64,000 bases of DNA from an uncultured bacterium (lineage in GTDB: Bacteria; Planctomycetota; Phycisphaerae; Phycisphaerales; UBA1924): contig CAILKP010000047.1 of assembly GCA_903834785.1 (NCBI GenBank), positions 62,001 through 126,000 of the forward strand, read 5' to 3'. Each line of letters opens with the position of its first letter. The first letter of the stretch is position 1. The notes below the pieces were generated by a model, which was given only the letters and a program-made list of their open reading frames with translations, searched no databases and was not told the origin of the DNA. Below, in pieces: positions 7,971 through 17,358 of the stretch. A program made the position numbers and the translations under genes.

Positions 7971-10900
7971 GTGATACCCGCAAGGCCGTTTTCCGAGAGT
8001 ACCCGCGACGTGACGGTCACCGAGTTCATCCTGTACATTCTGCTCCCGCTGGCGATCCTGATCCCGATGGGGATCCTCGTCTTCGGATACGGCGTGCCCG
8101 TCGCCTTTCGTGCGATCCGCTGGCTCCTGCGCCACATCTGGCTGTACCTCCGCTTCACCGCTATCGATGCCGTCCGCCTGCTCGGGCACGCAGTGACTGC
8201 CATCGCGTTCTCGGCCCTTGTCGCCGGCAACGTCATTTTCTCCAAGCCGGAGAAGGCGGAGTACTACGGCCAGGCTTTCCTCAAGGAAGCTGCCAGCGCA
8301 GGGGTGTACTGCTATCGCGTGCTGCTCGGCCATCCGATGCGGCTGCTCTACCTCCACGGCGTTCTTGACGGTGTTGAACGCCGGCTGCCGCAGGTTGTCA
8401 ACTCCGAGCCCGGGCGTCCGTCCGGTGTCGCCGCTCAGCCCGAGACGGCCCAGACCGGTGAGCCCATCGGCATGACTGGCCAGACCCTTGCCGGACCGGG
8501 CGAACCTACTGCCACCGCTCCCCGCATCCGCCGCCGTTACACGCCCACCTTTGAGGGCTACGCGATCCTGGGCACTCTGGCCGGTGGTGGCTCCGGCGGT
8601 CGGCTCTACGTCGGCCGGCCCGACGAGAAAAAGCTTGCCTCGCTCGCCGCCGAGGGCCACATGCAGGTCGGCGATGTGGTGCTCAAGTCGTTCTCGATCC
8701 GTGAGGGGTCAAGCCTTCCGCAGATCATCCGGGAGTCTCGCTCGCTGGAAGCCGCGCACCGCCTCGGCCTGATCCTGGATCACCAGCTCACCGGCGAACG
8801 ATTCTACTACGTGATGCGGTACGTCCCCGGTGACAGCCTCTCCCTTGTCACCCAGCAACTGCACGCCGCCAGCCCGCCGGAGCTTGGCGGCCTTGGTCAC
8901 GCCCAGCTCATTCGCGTGGTCGAGCACATCTCGGATCTGATCGCAACGCTGAGCGTCTACCACCAATCTGGCCTCTGGCACAAGGACATCAAGCCCGACA
9001 ATATCATCATTCACGCGGTCGATAGCCGCGCGCATCTGGTGGACTTCGGCCTGCTGACGCCGCTGCGTTCCTCGATGACGCTGACCACCCACGGCACTGA
9101 GTACTTCCGCGATCCGGAGATGGTCCGGCTCGCACTCAAGGGTGCCAAAGTCCGCGATGTCGATGGCAGCCGCTTTGACCTCTATGGCGCTGGCGCCGTG
9201 ATGTACGCGATGCTGGAGAACTCGTTCCCGGCCCACGGCGCACTGTCAAACATCGGCCGTCGCTGCCCCGGCACACTCAAGTGGATCGTCCGTCGTGCGA
9301 TGACCGATTACGACAAGCGATACCCCAGCGCCCAGGCCATGCTCGCGGACTTGGAGGTGGTGCTCGCCGCACTCAACGCCGGTCCCGAGGCCATCGACAA
9401 ACTCCGCCCCGCCGATCTGCCCAGCGTCCGCATCGCCGACCGGGAAGAGATGCTCGCGGCCGGTGAACCAGTTGGTCCGCCGATCGAACTGGTCGTCACC
9501 CGCACGGCACCCCAGCCGCTGCCGGGCACTTTCACCGGTCGCCGTGCCGACGGCCAGCTTGCCGAACGTTTTGATTCCGATACCCGCGGCCTGGCACTTG
9601 ACGACAGCGTGGACCTTCGCCTCGTCCCCGAACTGGCCGATGCGGACTCCGCCGTTGAGCAACTCGAGTTCGACCCCGTTGCCGCGACCGAGCGGAACGC
9701 ATCGACGGCCAGCATCGCCGATGCGGACACCGGTGTTTCGCCCCGCGCAGGTGCCGCTGGCTCACCGCCGCCGATCGCCGGCCCCGACACCTTCGGCGTC
9801 ACCATGCTGGACACGGACGCCCCCGCGTCACCGGTCGCTTTCGCCCAGCAGTCGACCGAAGCTGGTGCGCCCCGTCAGCACGAATCCGCGCGTCGCACGC
9901 CCGGCGTTTCCGCTGCCAGCCGCTCAAACTCCGGACCTCAGCCCGCCGCAGTGTTTGGCGGCCCCGCGGTTCCTCCGACCTCGCCAGCTCCGGACAAGGG
10001 CTTTGCCAGCCGCTCGCCGGCGGTCAAGATCGCCACCGTTCTGTTCTTCATCTGTGCCTTTACCCTCCTCAACTGGGCCCTGTCCAAGCCCAGTACCCCC
10101 AAGCCGAAGTCATCCCTCGTCACCCGCACGGACACTCCCGCAGCCAACGGCTCGTCATCCCGTGCCGGGATCGAGCCCGCGCTGCCCCCCAACTTCGATG
10201 GCAAGGTGTTCGCCGACTTCGGCAAGAATGTCGAGGAGCAGATCAAGCGGGCGTTCGGTCCCGACTTCATGAAAGAAGGTGGAAAGCCCGCGGCTGATGC
10301 GGACGCGAAGCCGGCCAAGCGCTCGATCGGCCAGGACCTCATCCGCGGTCTGGCATCAGGCTTCAAGGCCGACGGCAAGCCTCAGCCCGCACCCGCCGCC
10401 CCCGCACCCTCCGAGCCCGCATCCTCCGGCCTTGACCTCAGCGTTGATGCGATCGCCATCGACCTGCACGAACTGCCCAAGAACCTGATGTACGCCGCGA
10501 TGGGTGCCTCCATGGAACCCACCGCCGCGGCGGATGTGCAGCGGGTCCAGGCCCGTGCCCGCGAGCTGATGCGTAACCCGCTTGCAGCCCTCAACGTCCG
10601 CACCCGCCTGCTCATGCTCACCGATGAGGACCTGCACTCCAGCCCCGCCGGCGAACGCCTCATCGAGCAGGTTGATATGGCCCTGCGTGCCGAGTCCATC
10701 GTGACCATCCGTCAGCGGCTTGATGATCAGCCGGTGTATCCCAACATCGAGAGCACGCTTGAGGCCGTTGAGGATGCGACCTTCGGCCAGCGCGAAGACG
10801 CCCCGAAGATCCGTCTGGCAATGCGTGACCTGCCGGGCTCGCCCTTCTGCTGCGGCTTCGTCTGGCTGGTCCCCGATCCCGATAAAAAGTCACCCGCCAA

Positions 10901-10997
10901 GGCCTGGCTCGTCCTTCAGCCCGACACCGATCCCGCCGTGGCGACGGCCATCATCCGCAACCTGCGGCTGGTGATGCAGGGCAAACTCGGCCGTTGA
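7971..10997 (+). CDS. Membrane Ser/Thr protein kinase (PknB-like) with extracytoplasmic domain
   Basis: A 1008-residue Hanks-type kinase. The N-terminus has one or two hydrophobic segments (about residues 15-45 and 65-85). The kinase domain spans about 188-465: a glycine loop GTLAGGGSGGR, the lysine in VVLKSFS, a catalytic loop HKDIKPDN near 337 (HKD in place of HRD), DFG near 360 and a DPE in the APE position. A long Pro/Ala/Ser linker follows, then a transmembrane helix near 683-701 and about 300 residues probably outside the cytoplasm. It likely senses an envelope signal and phosphorylates cytoplasmic targets. The neighbour upstream is an ECF sigma factor. The start is uncertain: GTG at 7971 or GTG at 8010. 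Confidence 0.87.
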   Translation: MIPARPFSESTRDVTVTEFILYILLPLAILIPMGILVFGYGVPVAFRAIRWLLRHIWLYLRFTAIDAVRLLGHAVTAIAFSALVAGNVIFSKPEKAEYYGQAFLKEAASAGVYCYRVLLGHPMRLLYLHGVLDGVERRLPQVVNSEPGRPSGVAAQPETAQTGEPIGMTGQTLAGPGEPTATAPRIRRRYTPTFEGYAILGTLAGGGSGGRLYVGRPDEKKLASLAAEGHMQVGDVVLKSFSIREGSSLPQIIRESRSLEAAHRLGLILDHQLTGERFYYVMRYVPGDSLSLVTQQLHAASPPELGGLGHAQLIRVVEHISDLIATLSVYHQSGLWHKDIKPDNIIIHAVDSRAHLVDFGLLTPLRSSMTLTTHGTEYFRDPEMVRLALKGAKVRDVDGSRFDLYGAGAVMYAMLENSFPAHGALSNIGRRCPGTLKWIVRRAMTDYDKRYPSAQAMLADLEVVLAALNAGPEAIDKLRPADLPSVRIADREEMLAAGEPVGPPIELVVTRTAPQPLPGTFTGRRADGQLAERFDSDTRGLALDDSVDLRLVPELADADSAVEQLEFDPVAATERNASTASIADADTGVSPRAGAAGSPPPIAGPDTFGVTMLDTDAPASPVAFAQQSTEAGAPRQHESARRTPGVSAASRSNSGPQPAAVFGGPAVPPTSPAPDKGFASRSPAVKIATVLFFICAFTLLNWALSKPSTPKPKSSLVTRTDTPAANGSSSRAGIEPALPPNFDGKVFADFGKNVEEQIKRAFGPDFMKEGGKPAADADAKPAKRSIGQDLIRGLASGFKADGKPQPAPAAPAPSEPASSGLDLSVDAIAIDLHELPKNLMYAAMGASMEPTAAADVQRVQARARELMRNPLAALNVRTRLLMLTDEDLHSSPAGERLIEQVDMALRAESIVTIRQRLDDQPVYPNIESTLEAVEDATFGQREDAPKIRLAMRDLPGSPFCCGFVWLVPDPDKKSPAKAWLVLQPDTDPAVATAIIRNLRLVMQGKLGR

Positions 10998-11016
10998 GTG
11001 GTGGCCGCGGGGCGAC

Positions 11017-11835
11017 CTAGAAGCCGATGCGGTACTCCATCACAATGGCATTTCGCCGCACGCTGCCGCTCCGGTCCAGCACCGGCAGCGTCCCCGAAAG
11101 GTGCTGCCAGCCGACCGACAACTCCCCGCCAGAACTCAGGCGCCAGACAGCTTGAACTTTCCCTTCCACATATGGGCTGCCCGCCAGTGACTCAATCGCC
11201 GTCACGGCCCCGCCTCGCACCTGGATCGACTCGCTGAGTGTCAGCGCCAGCCCGCCGCCGGCCACCGCAATCGGAGTCGCTGTTGAGCTCCCCGCTCGAT
11301 TGGCCACATCCAGCAGCGCACCGCGCCCGCCCGCCATGGCCACCAGCGTCAGCGGTCCCGCAGCGACAGCATCAAGCTGAAACGTCGCATCGGCCAGCTT
11401 GGAGTCCACCGCCCGCTCCACGCCACCCACGTTCAGCGTGCTCACGGTGCCGCCACGGTTCACGCTCACATCACTCAGGCCAACATCCAGCCGCAGCCCT
11501 TTGATGAGACTCAGCTCGCCCCCCATCCGTCCCAGCAACGTGCTCTCGCCAGAGAGGAACCGCACCGTCCCGCCAGAGCCGCTGAGTTGCACGCTCGTCA
11601 GGTTCTCCAGCGTCAGCGCCGTCTTGCCCAGGTCAGAGTGAAACATCACCCATCCGCCACCCGGGTCGATCCGCCCCGTCACCCCATCGGCCACCGGCTC
11701 TGCCACCGCAGCCGTGGCTGATGCAGCAAGCACCGCCGCAGCCGGCCAAGCCAGACGCGCCAGCCAATGCCGTCCATGCGAAGTTCGTTCATCCTCGCCT
11801 TGCCTGCTCCAAGTTGTCCCCGGCACAGTTCTCAT
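11017..11835 (-). CDS. Secreted protein with outer-membrane beta-strand features, function unknown
   Basis: The 272-residue product has a signal peptide (hydrophobic run LAWPAAAVLAASATAAVA, cut near AVA-EP at about residue 46). The mature part is rich in alternating hydrophobic/polar segments and Gly/Ser. It ends in EYRIGF: a terminal aromatic residue after alternating residues is a typical beta-signal of outer membrane proteins. The strand count is low for a large barrel, so it may be a small barrel or a beta-rich surface protein. No named family is recognised. A 10-bp palindrome GTTGCGCAAC sits at 11852-11861, just upstream of the start. Confidence 0.65.
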   Translation of the reverse strand: MRTVPGTTWSRQGEDERTSHGRHWLARLAWPAAAVLAASATAAVAEPVADGVTGRIDPGGGWVMFHSDLGKTALTLENLTSVQLSGSGGTVRFLSGESTLLGRMGGELSLIKGLRLDVGLSDVSVNRGGTVSTLNVGGVERAVDSKLADATFQLDAVAAGPLTLVAMAGGRGALLDVANRAGSSTATPIAVAGGGLALTLSESIQVRGGAVTAIESLAGSPYVEGKVQAVWRLSSGGELSVGWQHLSGTLPVLDRSGSVRRNAIVMEYRIGF

Positions 11836-12013
11836 ACATTCCTGACCAACCGTTGCGCAACCTCCCGTCCGCCTCTTCTACGTTCACCATCCCGCCAGGT
11901 TCAGCCCTCCGGGCTGCCTCTCATGGCCGTGCATTCGCCCTTTGGGCAGATTGGGATTCGCATCGGCTCCCGTTCACCCCACCGTTATCGTGCCCCGCCG
12001 TGGCGGCCGCGGC

Positions 12014-13330
12014 GTGCCAATCCTTGAAACTCTGGAAACCGCCTTATTCATCTTGCTGGCCGTCTTCGCGGGGGCCTCGGGGCTTTGGTTGCTCTACCGG
12101 GGCATCCGTTACAGCCCGTCCGCCGGCCAGCCCCGCTGCCGCCGGTGCTGGTATCCGTTGGTCCTGTCTCCCGCTGGGCAGGCCGCCGCGATGCCCGATG
12201 GTCTGTCACTGCCCGCCACCTGCCCAGAGTGCGGCTGTCAGCACACCTCACGAGCCCAAACGCTCCGTACCCGCCGCTCTCGCTGGCGAATCGCCTTGGC
12301 CGTGCCGCTGCTCCTGCTCGCCGCGGCACTGCCCTACGGCCCACGCATCCGCCAGCAAGGCCTCTGGCCCTCGCTGCCGGAATGGGTCGTGTACAGCTCA
12401 GCCGCGCTGGCCGGGCCGGATTCCCGCCCCTGGCTCGAACTGCAGACCCGCGTGCTGCTCAGCGAGGCCCGTTCCGCACCCGTCATGGACGCTTCGACGC
12501 GCCTCATCGCCGCCCGCTACATCGTCACGCGTGAGCGCTGGCCCGCAGGCATCGCACCCCGCGTCCGCACCAGTGGCATCCCGTTCTGGCGCAGCCTTCC
12601 CAAGCACTTCGCACGCGCCGTGGAGCAGGCCTCACTCATCTTCGACGACGTTCCCACCCCGTCCATGCTCGCCCTGCCCAGCCACGAGCAGTACTGGCGT
12701 GAGCCCACGTGGCCGGTAGCCCCGCCCCGCGGCACAGGAGGTCACACGGACCAGTTCGAGTCCATCCTGACCGGCTCCTTTTCCGGCCGCGCCGGGCAAC
12801 TCAACCGGACGTTGACCTGGACCCTGCGCGGCACGGCCGATGATCTCGTTACGCCCGTCAGCGGCCCCGCCGTTGATCTGCAGTTGCTCGCCTACCTCCG
12901 GCCACAACTCATCCGCGGCATGACAACCAACGTGCCCGCCGTCAGCATCATCCGCGGCACGCCCCGCCCCGTGGCCCTCCGCGACCTCGCCCTGGGCCTG
13001 CGGCTGACCATCACGTCCGGTGATCAGCCCGTCGCCTCCGCCTGGTGCTGGCACGCCGGCTCTGAGACCCGCCCCAACGGCAACGCCGACCTGCCGCCAC
13101 TGCTGCTGGAAGCAATGCCGGACCAGTCGAAGTTGTGGGACGAGTTCCTCGCCTTCAGCCCATCGAACCCGCCCGGCCCCAAGTGGAAGTTGACCATCAC
13201 CGCCGATCCGCTTCTCGCCCTCCGCGATTTCGAGGCCACTTCCTACTGGAAAGGCACGATATCCATGCCCCTCACCGATGCACTGGCGGTGCCCGCCGCT
13301 CCCACCTTCCCGCTGTCGCCTGCCCGCTGA
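12014..13330 (+). CDS. Uncharacterised membrane protein with zinc-ribbon-like insert
   Basis: The product of about 438 residues starts with a transmembrane helix (ALFILLAVFAGASGLWLLY). A four-cysteine segment follows (CRRC near residue 38 and CPEC near 71) that could bind zinc, then a second membrane helix (ALAVPLLLLAAALPYG). The remaining ~320 residues have no motif I recognise and probably lie outside the cytoplasm. This helix-ribbon-helix-exodomain plan recurs in planctomycete genomes without a known role. Start choice is uncertain: GTG at 12014 puts the helix at the N-terminus; GTG at 11990 or TTG at 11942 are alternatives. Confidence 0.62.
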   Translation: MPILETLETALFILLAVFAGASGLWLLYRGIRYSPSAGQPRCRRCWYPLVLSPAGQAAAMPDGLSLPATCPECGCQHTSRAQTLRTRRSRWRIALAVPLLLLAAALPYGPRIRQQGLWPSLPEWVVYSSAALAGPDSRPWLELQTRVLLSEARSAPVMDASTRLIAARYIVTRERWPAGIAPRVRTSGIPFWRSLPKHFARAVEQASLIFDDVPTPSMLALPSHEQYWREPTWPVAPPRGTGGHTDQFESILTGSFSGRAGQLNRTLTWTLRGTADDLVTPVSGPAVDLQLLAYLRPQLIRGMTTNVPAVSIIRGTPRPVALRDLALGLRLTITSGDQPVASAWCWHAGSETRPNGNADLPPLLLEAMPDQSKLWDEFLAFSPSNPPGPKWKLTITADPLLALRDFEATSYWKGTISMPLTDALAVPAAPTFPLSPAR

Positions 13331-13333
13331 AGC

Positions 13334-15664
13334 TCAGCCCACATCCGCCAGGCCCAGCCACTGCCCGTGGCTCTTGAGCATGCGCCGCCGTACAAGTGCC
13401 TCGCCCGGCTTCTCCAGCGTCGGAGAGGCCTCGATCCATCCCGAAGCATCCCGCCGGGCCATCAGCAGCAGATCCATGTCCTTGGCCAGGTCCGCCACCT
13501 TAAACGGCGGCATACCCGACTGCCGCACGCCCAGCACATCACCAAAGCCGCGGAGTTCAAAGTCCTTCTCGGCCAGCTTGAAACCATCGCCCGTCGCCTT
13601 CATCACGCTCAATCGCTCGATTCCCAGCGGCGTCACCGGATCGGCGATCAGCACGCACGCCGATGCCTTCGACCCGCGGCCCACACGACCCCGCAACTGG
13701 TGCAGCTGCGCCAGGCCGAAGCGGTCCGCATCCTCAATCACCATCACCGTGGCGTTCGGCACATCCACGCCCACTTCAATCACCGTCGTGGCCAGCAGCA
13801 CGTCGATGGTCCCGGCCCGGAATGCGTCCATCACCTGCTCGCGATCCTGTGTGCTCAGCCGTCCGTGCACCACGCCCAGCCGCACGCCCGCCAGTGGCGA
13901 TCCCGGCCGGGTCAGCTCTGCCTGCACGCTCTCGACGCTCGCAAACACCCGCGCCGCCCCAACGCCCGGGCCGCCCGCGGCATCCGCCTCGACCAGCTCC
14001 TCACCTTCCTCAAGGCCGGCCCCGCCGCCGCTGCCATCGATCATCGGCACCACCACATACGCCTGTTCGCCCGCATCGACCCGCTTGCGCACAAACGCGT
14101 ATACCTCGTCGCTGACCTGATGCGAGACGACCCGCGTCGCAATCGGCTGCCGCCCCGGCGGCAGGTGCCGGATCACCGAGACGTCCAGATCTCCAAACAG
14201 CGTCATCGCCAGCGTCCGCGGAATCGGCGTCGCTGTCATCACCAGCGTGTGCGGCGTCATCGGCTGCACCTGCTTGGTACCGCCCGATGCCGCATCGGTC
14301 AGCAGCATCTGGCCGTCACCAGCCGCAGGCATAATGCCCTTATCCCGCAGTACCGCCCGCTGGTGCACACCGAAGCGGTGCTGCTCGTCAATGACCGCAA
14401 CCGCCAACGACTTGAAGGCCACCTTCTGCGTCAGCACCGCGTGCGTGCCGATGACCATGTCCACCTCACCGCTGGCCAGGCCCCGCAGGATCTCCGCTTT
14501 CTCCCCGGCACCCAGCGCGCCAACAAGCAGCTCGATCCGCAGCTTGCTGCCCGCCAGCAGCCGGCTGACTGCATTGAAGTGCTGCTCGGCCAGAATCTCC
14601 GTCGGTGCCATCAGCACACTCTGGTGCTTGTGGGCCGCCGCCAGCAGCATGGCGTACACGGCCACGGCAGTTTTGCCAGAGCCCACATCACCTTGCACGA
14701 GCCGGTTCGCCGGGACCGCCTTACCGAAGTCCCGCACCACGTCCCGCAGGACCGAGTCCTGATCCGCCGTCAGTTTGAACGGGAACCGCTCCCGGATGTG
14801 CTTGTTGATCGCCGGCGTGCACGGCAGCGGTGCAGCAGCAAAAATCGCCGCCCGCTCGCTCCGCTTCATCGCAATCGCCAGTTGCAGCAGCAGTAGCTCG
14901 TCGTACGCCAGCCGTCGCCGAGCCGAGACAATCTCCTGCTCGCTCTGCGGATGGTGCATCATCCGATATGCCGTCGCCAGCGTGGGCAGTTCCCGCGGAC
15001 CGCGGTACTCAGGCGAAAGGTGATCCTCGATCAGCGTGAGCGCCGGCTCCAGCACGGCCCGCACGCACCGCTCCACATCAGCCGATGCAATGGCCTCACA
15101 CGCCGGATACACCGGCCGCAGCCGCTCCTCCCGCTTGCCCGGTTCGCTCCCGTCGGCACTCGGTGCAATCACCGTCCATTTCGGGTTCGCCATCTGCAGG
15201 CCATGGCCGTACCGCGTCAGTTTCCCCTGCACCGCGATGCGCATCCCGGGGTGCAGCTTCTGCCGCAGATAGGGCTGATTGAAGAAGACCAGGTCGAGCC
15301 GCCCAGTGCCGTCGACCAGTGCCACATTCAGCCGTCCCTTGGGTCCGCCGCTGAAACGCACCAGCGTCACCTCGCCCCGTGCCGCGGCAATGCTCCCCTC
15401 CACCAGTTCGCTGATGCTCGCCTCCGCATGCTCGTGCTCATGCCGCATCGGCAGATGTGCCAGCAACTGCCCAACGTTGCGAATGCCCAGCTCCAGCAAC
15501 GCTTCCGCCCGCCGCGGGCCGATGGCCTTGACATCGCTCAACACTGTCACCAGACCCTGCGGTAGTAGTTTTTTCACCGCTGCGGCATCCAGCGCCGGCG
15601 CGGCAACAACCGCAGGCTGTTCGCCCGCTGCCGCGTCCCGAGCTGTGCCGTCACCCTCAGCCAT
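13334..15664 (-). CDS. recG: ATP-dependent DNA helicase RecG
   Basis: RecG remodels stalled replication forks and branch-migrates Holliday junctions. The 776-residue product carries the N-terminal wedge/OB domain (about residues 30-200) and superfamily-2 helicase motifs: Walker A GDVGSGKTA near 328, the DEQH box VIDEQHRFG near 424, MTATPIPRTLAMTLFG near 475, and the C-terminal TTVIEVGVDVPNA with QLRGRVGRG near 640-670. An insertion of about 25 residues lies between the DEQH box and the TATP motif. Length otherwise fits the family (about 690). It is followed 6 bases upstream of its ATG by the end of the DUF971 gene, so the two are probably cotranscribed. Confidence 0.96.
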   Translation of the reverse strand: MAEGDGTARDAAAGEQPAVVAAPALDAAAVKKLLPQGLVTVLSDVKAIGPRRAEALLELGIRNVGQLLAHLPMRHEHEHAEASISELVEGSIAAARGEVTLVRFSGGPKGRLNVALVDGTGRLDLVFFNQPYLRQKLHPGMRIAVQGKLTRYGHGLQMANPKWTVIAPSADGSEPGKREERLRPVYPACEAIASADVERCVRAVLEPALTLIEDHLSPEYRGPRELPTLATAYRMMHHPQSEQEIVSARRRLAYDELLLLQLAIAMKRSERAAIFAAAPLPCTPAINKHIRERFPFKLTADQDSVLRDVVRDFGKAVPANRLVQGDVGSGKTAVAVYAMLLAAAHKHQSVLMAPTEILAEQHFNAVSRLLAGSKLRIELLVGALGAGEKAEILRGLASGEVDMVIGTHAVLTQKVAFKSLAVAVIDEQHRFGVHQRAVLRDKGIMPAAGDGQMLLTDAASGGTKQVQPMTPHTLVMTATPIPRTLAMTLFGDLDVSVIRHLPPGRQPIATRVVSHQVSDEVYAFVRKRVDAGEQAYVVVPMIDGSGGGAGLEEGEELVEADAAGGPGVGAARVFASVESVQAELTRPGSPLAGVRLGVVHGRLSTQDREQVMDAFRAGTIDVLLATTVIEVGVDVPNATVMVIEDADRFGLAQLHQLRGRVGRGSKASACVLIADPVTPLGIERLSVMKATGDGFKLAEKDFELRGFGDVLGVRQSGMPPFKVADLAKDMDLLLMARRDASGWIEASPTLEKPGEALVRRRMLKSHGQWLGLADVG

Positions 15665-15670
15665 CGCGCA

Positions 15671-16111
15671 TCACCCCCTGGGTCCGCTCTCGCCCGCCGC
15701 GGCGTGACCGGACCCCGCGATTCCACCCGTCCCGCCCTTGCCGCCAGTCACTCCCGCTCCGCCGCCCGTCCCCTCAGCCAGCGATCGCTCGCTGCTCAGC
15801 GCAGGATCAATCTCACGCAAGTACTGCCACGAGTAAATCCCCGTGTTGTGCCCGTCGTTAAACGAGATTCGCAGTGCGTAGTTGCCCACCAGCTCTGCCC
15901 CGGTTGCCGCGATGGCCCCGGAGGACGCCGCCGAACTGGGCAGAATCGCCAGCGGATTCTTCTTCTGCTGGTCCCGCAGTTCCCGTGCCTCGGCCGAGGG
16001 CGACATCTTCCGCAGATACGCGATTGTGTAGTACGACGTCGCGCCGTCCGCCCACTGCACCGTCAGGCCGCGGTCTTTCTTCAGGTCAATGGCAGTGGGG
16101 GAGGTTTCCAC
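15671..16111 (-). CDS. DUF971 domain protein
   Basis: A small protein of about 146 residues matching the DUF971 / gamma-butyrobetaine-hydroxylase N-terminal-like fold. It starts with a segment TAIDLKKDRGLTVQWADG, continues with YTIAYLRKMSP and ends the domain with GNYALRISFNDGHNTGIYSW, the family's characteristic closing strand. Family members occur alone or joined to iron-sulfur assembly proteins and may bind metal. The last 45 residues are Gly/Ala-rich and probably disordered. The start is uncertain: GTG at 16111 gives the compact domain; GTG at 16150 is possible. It precedes recG by 6 bases on the same strand and is divergent from the DUF72 gene. Confidence 0.75.
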   Translation of the reverse strand: METSPTAIDLKKDRGLTVQWADGATSYYTIAYLRKMSPSAEARELRDQQKKNPLAILPSSAASSGAIAATGAELVGNYALRISFNDGHNTGIYSWQYLREIDPALSSERSLAEGTGGGAGVTGGKGGTGGIAGSGHAAAGESGPRG

Positions 16112-16234
16112 ATTCCAGTGTACGCGCGGCCCAACGTACAGATCCCGCACGGCTGCTTTCGGGACCGTTCTGTGCGCACAAATCAGGCTCTCCCGCCCGG
16201 CCCGACCCAGCGGGGTGTTTGTACCATCGCCTCT

Positions 16235-17358
16235 ATGGCAAAGCGGGCCAATCTCGCCCAAGGCATGCTCTTTGGAGACTCCCCGGCGGCACGGCTGCAC
16301 GATGTCGTTGGCCCGGCGGAGCCCGATCCCTCCGTCGCCCGCCTCGCGGCTGCCCTTGCCAGCCGCACCCGTGGCTTGCTCCATCTCGGCACCAGTTCAT
16401 GGTCCTTCCCCGGCTGGCAGCAACTTGTGTGGGATCGCCCGGTGACCAAGGACAACCTCGCCCGCTTCGGCCTGGCCGCGTACGCGGCCCACCCGCTCTT
16501 CCGCACCGTGGGCCTGGACCGCACGTTCTACGCCCCAATGCCCCAGCACGAGCTTGCGGACCTGGCGGCCATGACGCCGCCGGACTTCCGCTTTCTGGTC
16601 AAAGCTCACCAGGTCTGTACCCGCCCGGCCACCGATGAGCACGGCCGAACCTTCGGTGCCACCGGCGGCATGGACAAGCCCAACCCCGAGTTCCTCGAGC
16701 CAAGCTACGCCCTTGCCCGGGTCGTCGGCCCGTCGGTCCTCGGTCTGGCGAGCCGTTGCGGCCCGATCGTCTTCCAGTTCCCGCCCATGGATCTCTCGCC
16801 GCGAGGCCAGGTTGCCAGCGTGCTGGGCCTTTCCGCAAAGGGTGGTCTTACCGCCGCTGGGGTTGTATCCCACCTGCTGGATCGGCTGGAGCGTTTCCTG
16901 GCCGCCCTGCCAGCCGGCCCCCAGGGCCCGTGGTCCATCACGCCGCTTTACGCGGTGGAGGTCCGCAACCGCGAACTCCTCACGCCGCGGTACATCGAGA
17001 TTCTCCGTTCCCGCGGCATCGTCACGGCCCTGGCCGGCCACCCCAGCCAGCCGCCGCTGGCAGATCAGCACACGATCCTCCAGCCCGCCGCCGGCTCCGC
17101 CCTGGTCATTCGCTGGCTCCTGCACCCAAGCGAGAAGTACGAGTCCGCCAAGAGCCGCTACGAGCCGTTTGACAACCTCGTCGACCCCGACCCGCCCGCA
17201 CGCTCGGCGATCGCCACACTGTGCATCGAAGCGCTGGCAAAGGGCCTTCCCACCTACGTCGTTGCCAACAACAAGGCCGAGGGCTCGGCTCCACGATCGA
17301 TTGAAAAGCTTGCTCGCAGATCGCCGCGGTGCTGGATGTCCCGGCCGATCAGCTCTGA
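16235..17358 (+). CDS. DUF72 (YecE-like) protein with a frameshift near its 3' end
   Basis: A TIM-barrel-like DUF72/YecE protein of unknown reaction. It has LLHLGTSSWSFPGW near residue 50, FRFLVKAHQVCT near 117, PIVFQFPPMD near 175, VEVRNRELLTP near 240 and YVVANNKAEGSAP near 340, all family landmarks. After the codons for LeuAlaArg (17309-17317) the frame should continue as QIAAVLDVPADQL and stop at 17356, but one base is missing. The obvious candidate is a C lost from GCTCGCCAG. As read, the protein instead runs on through foreign sequence antisense to nth, ending at 17671. The coordinates given are the inferred original gene. It could be a sequencing error or a real mutation that adds about 105 residues. 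Confidence 0.8.

Noticed and set aside
11852-11861. Palindrome GTTGCGCAAC upstream of the gene at 11835
   Set aside because: Only 10 bases long; too short to call an operator.
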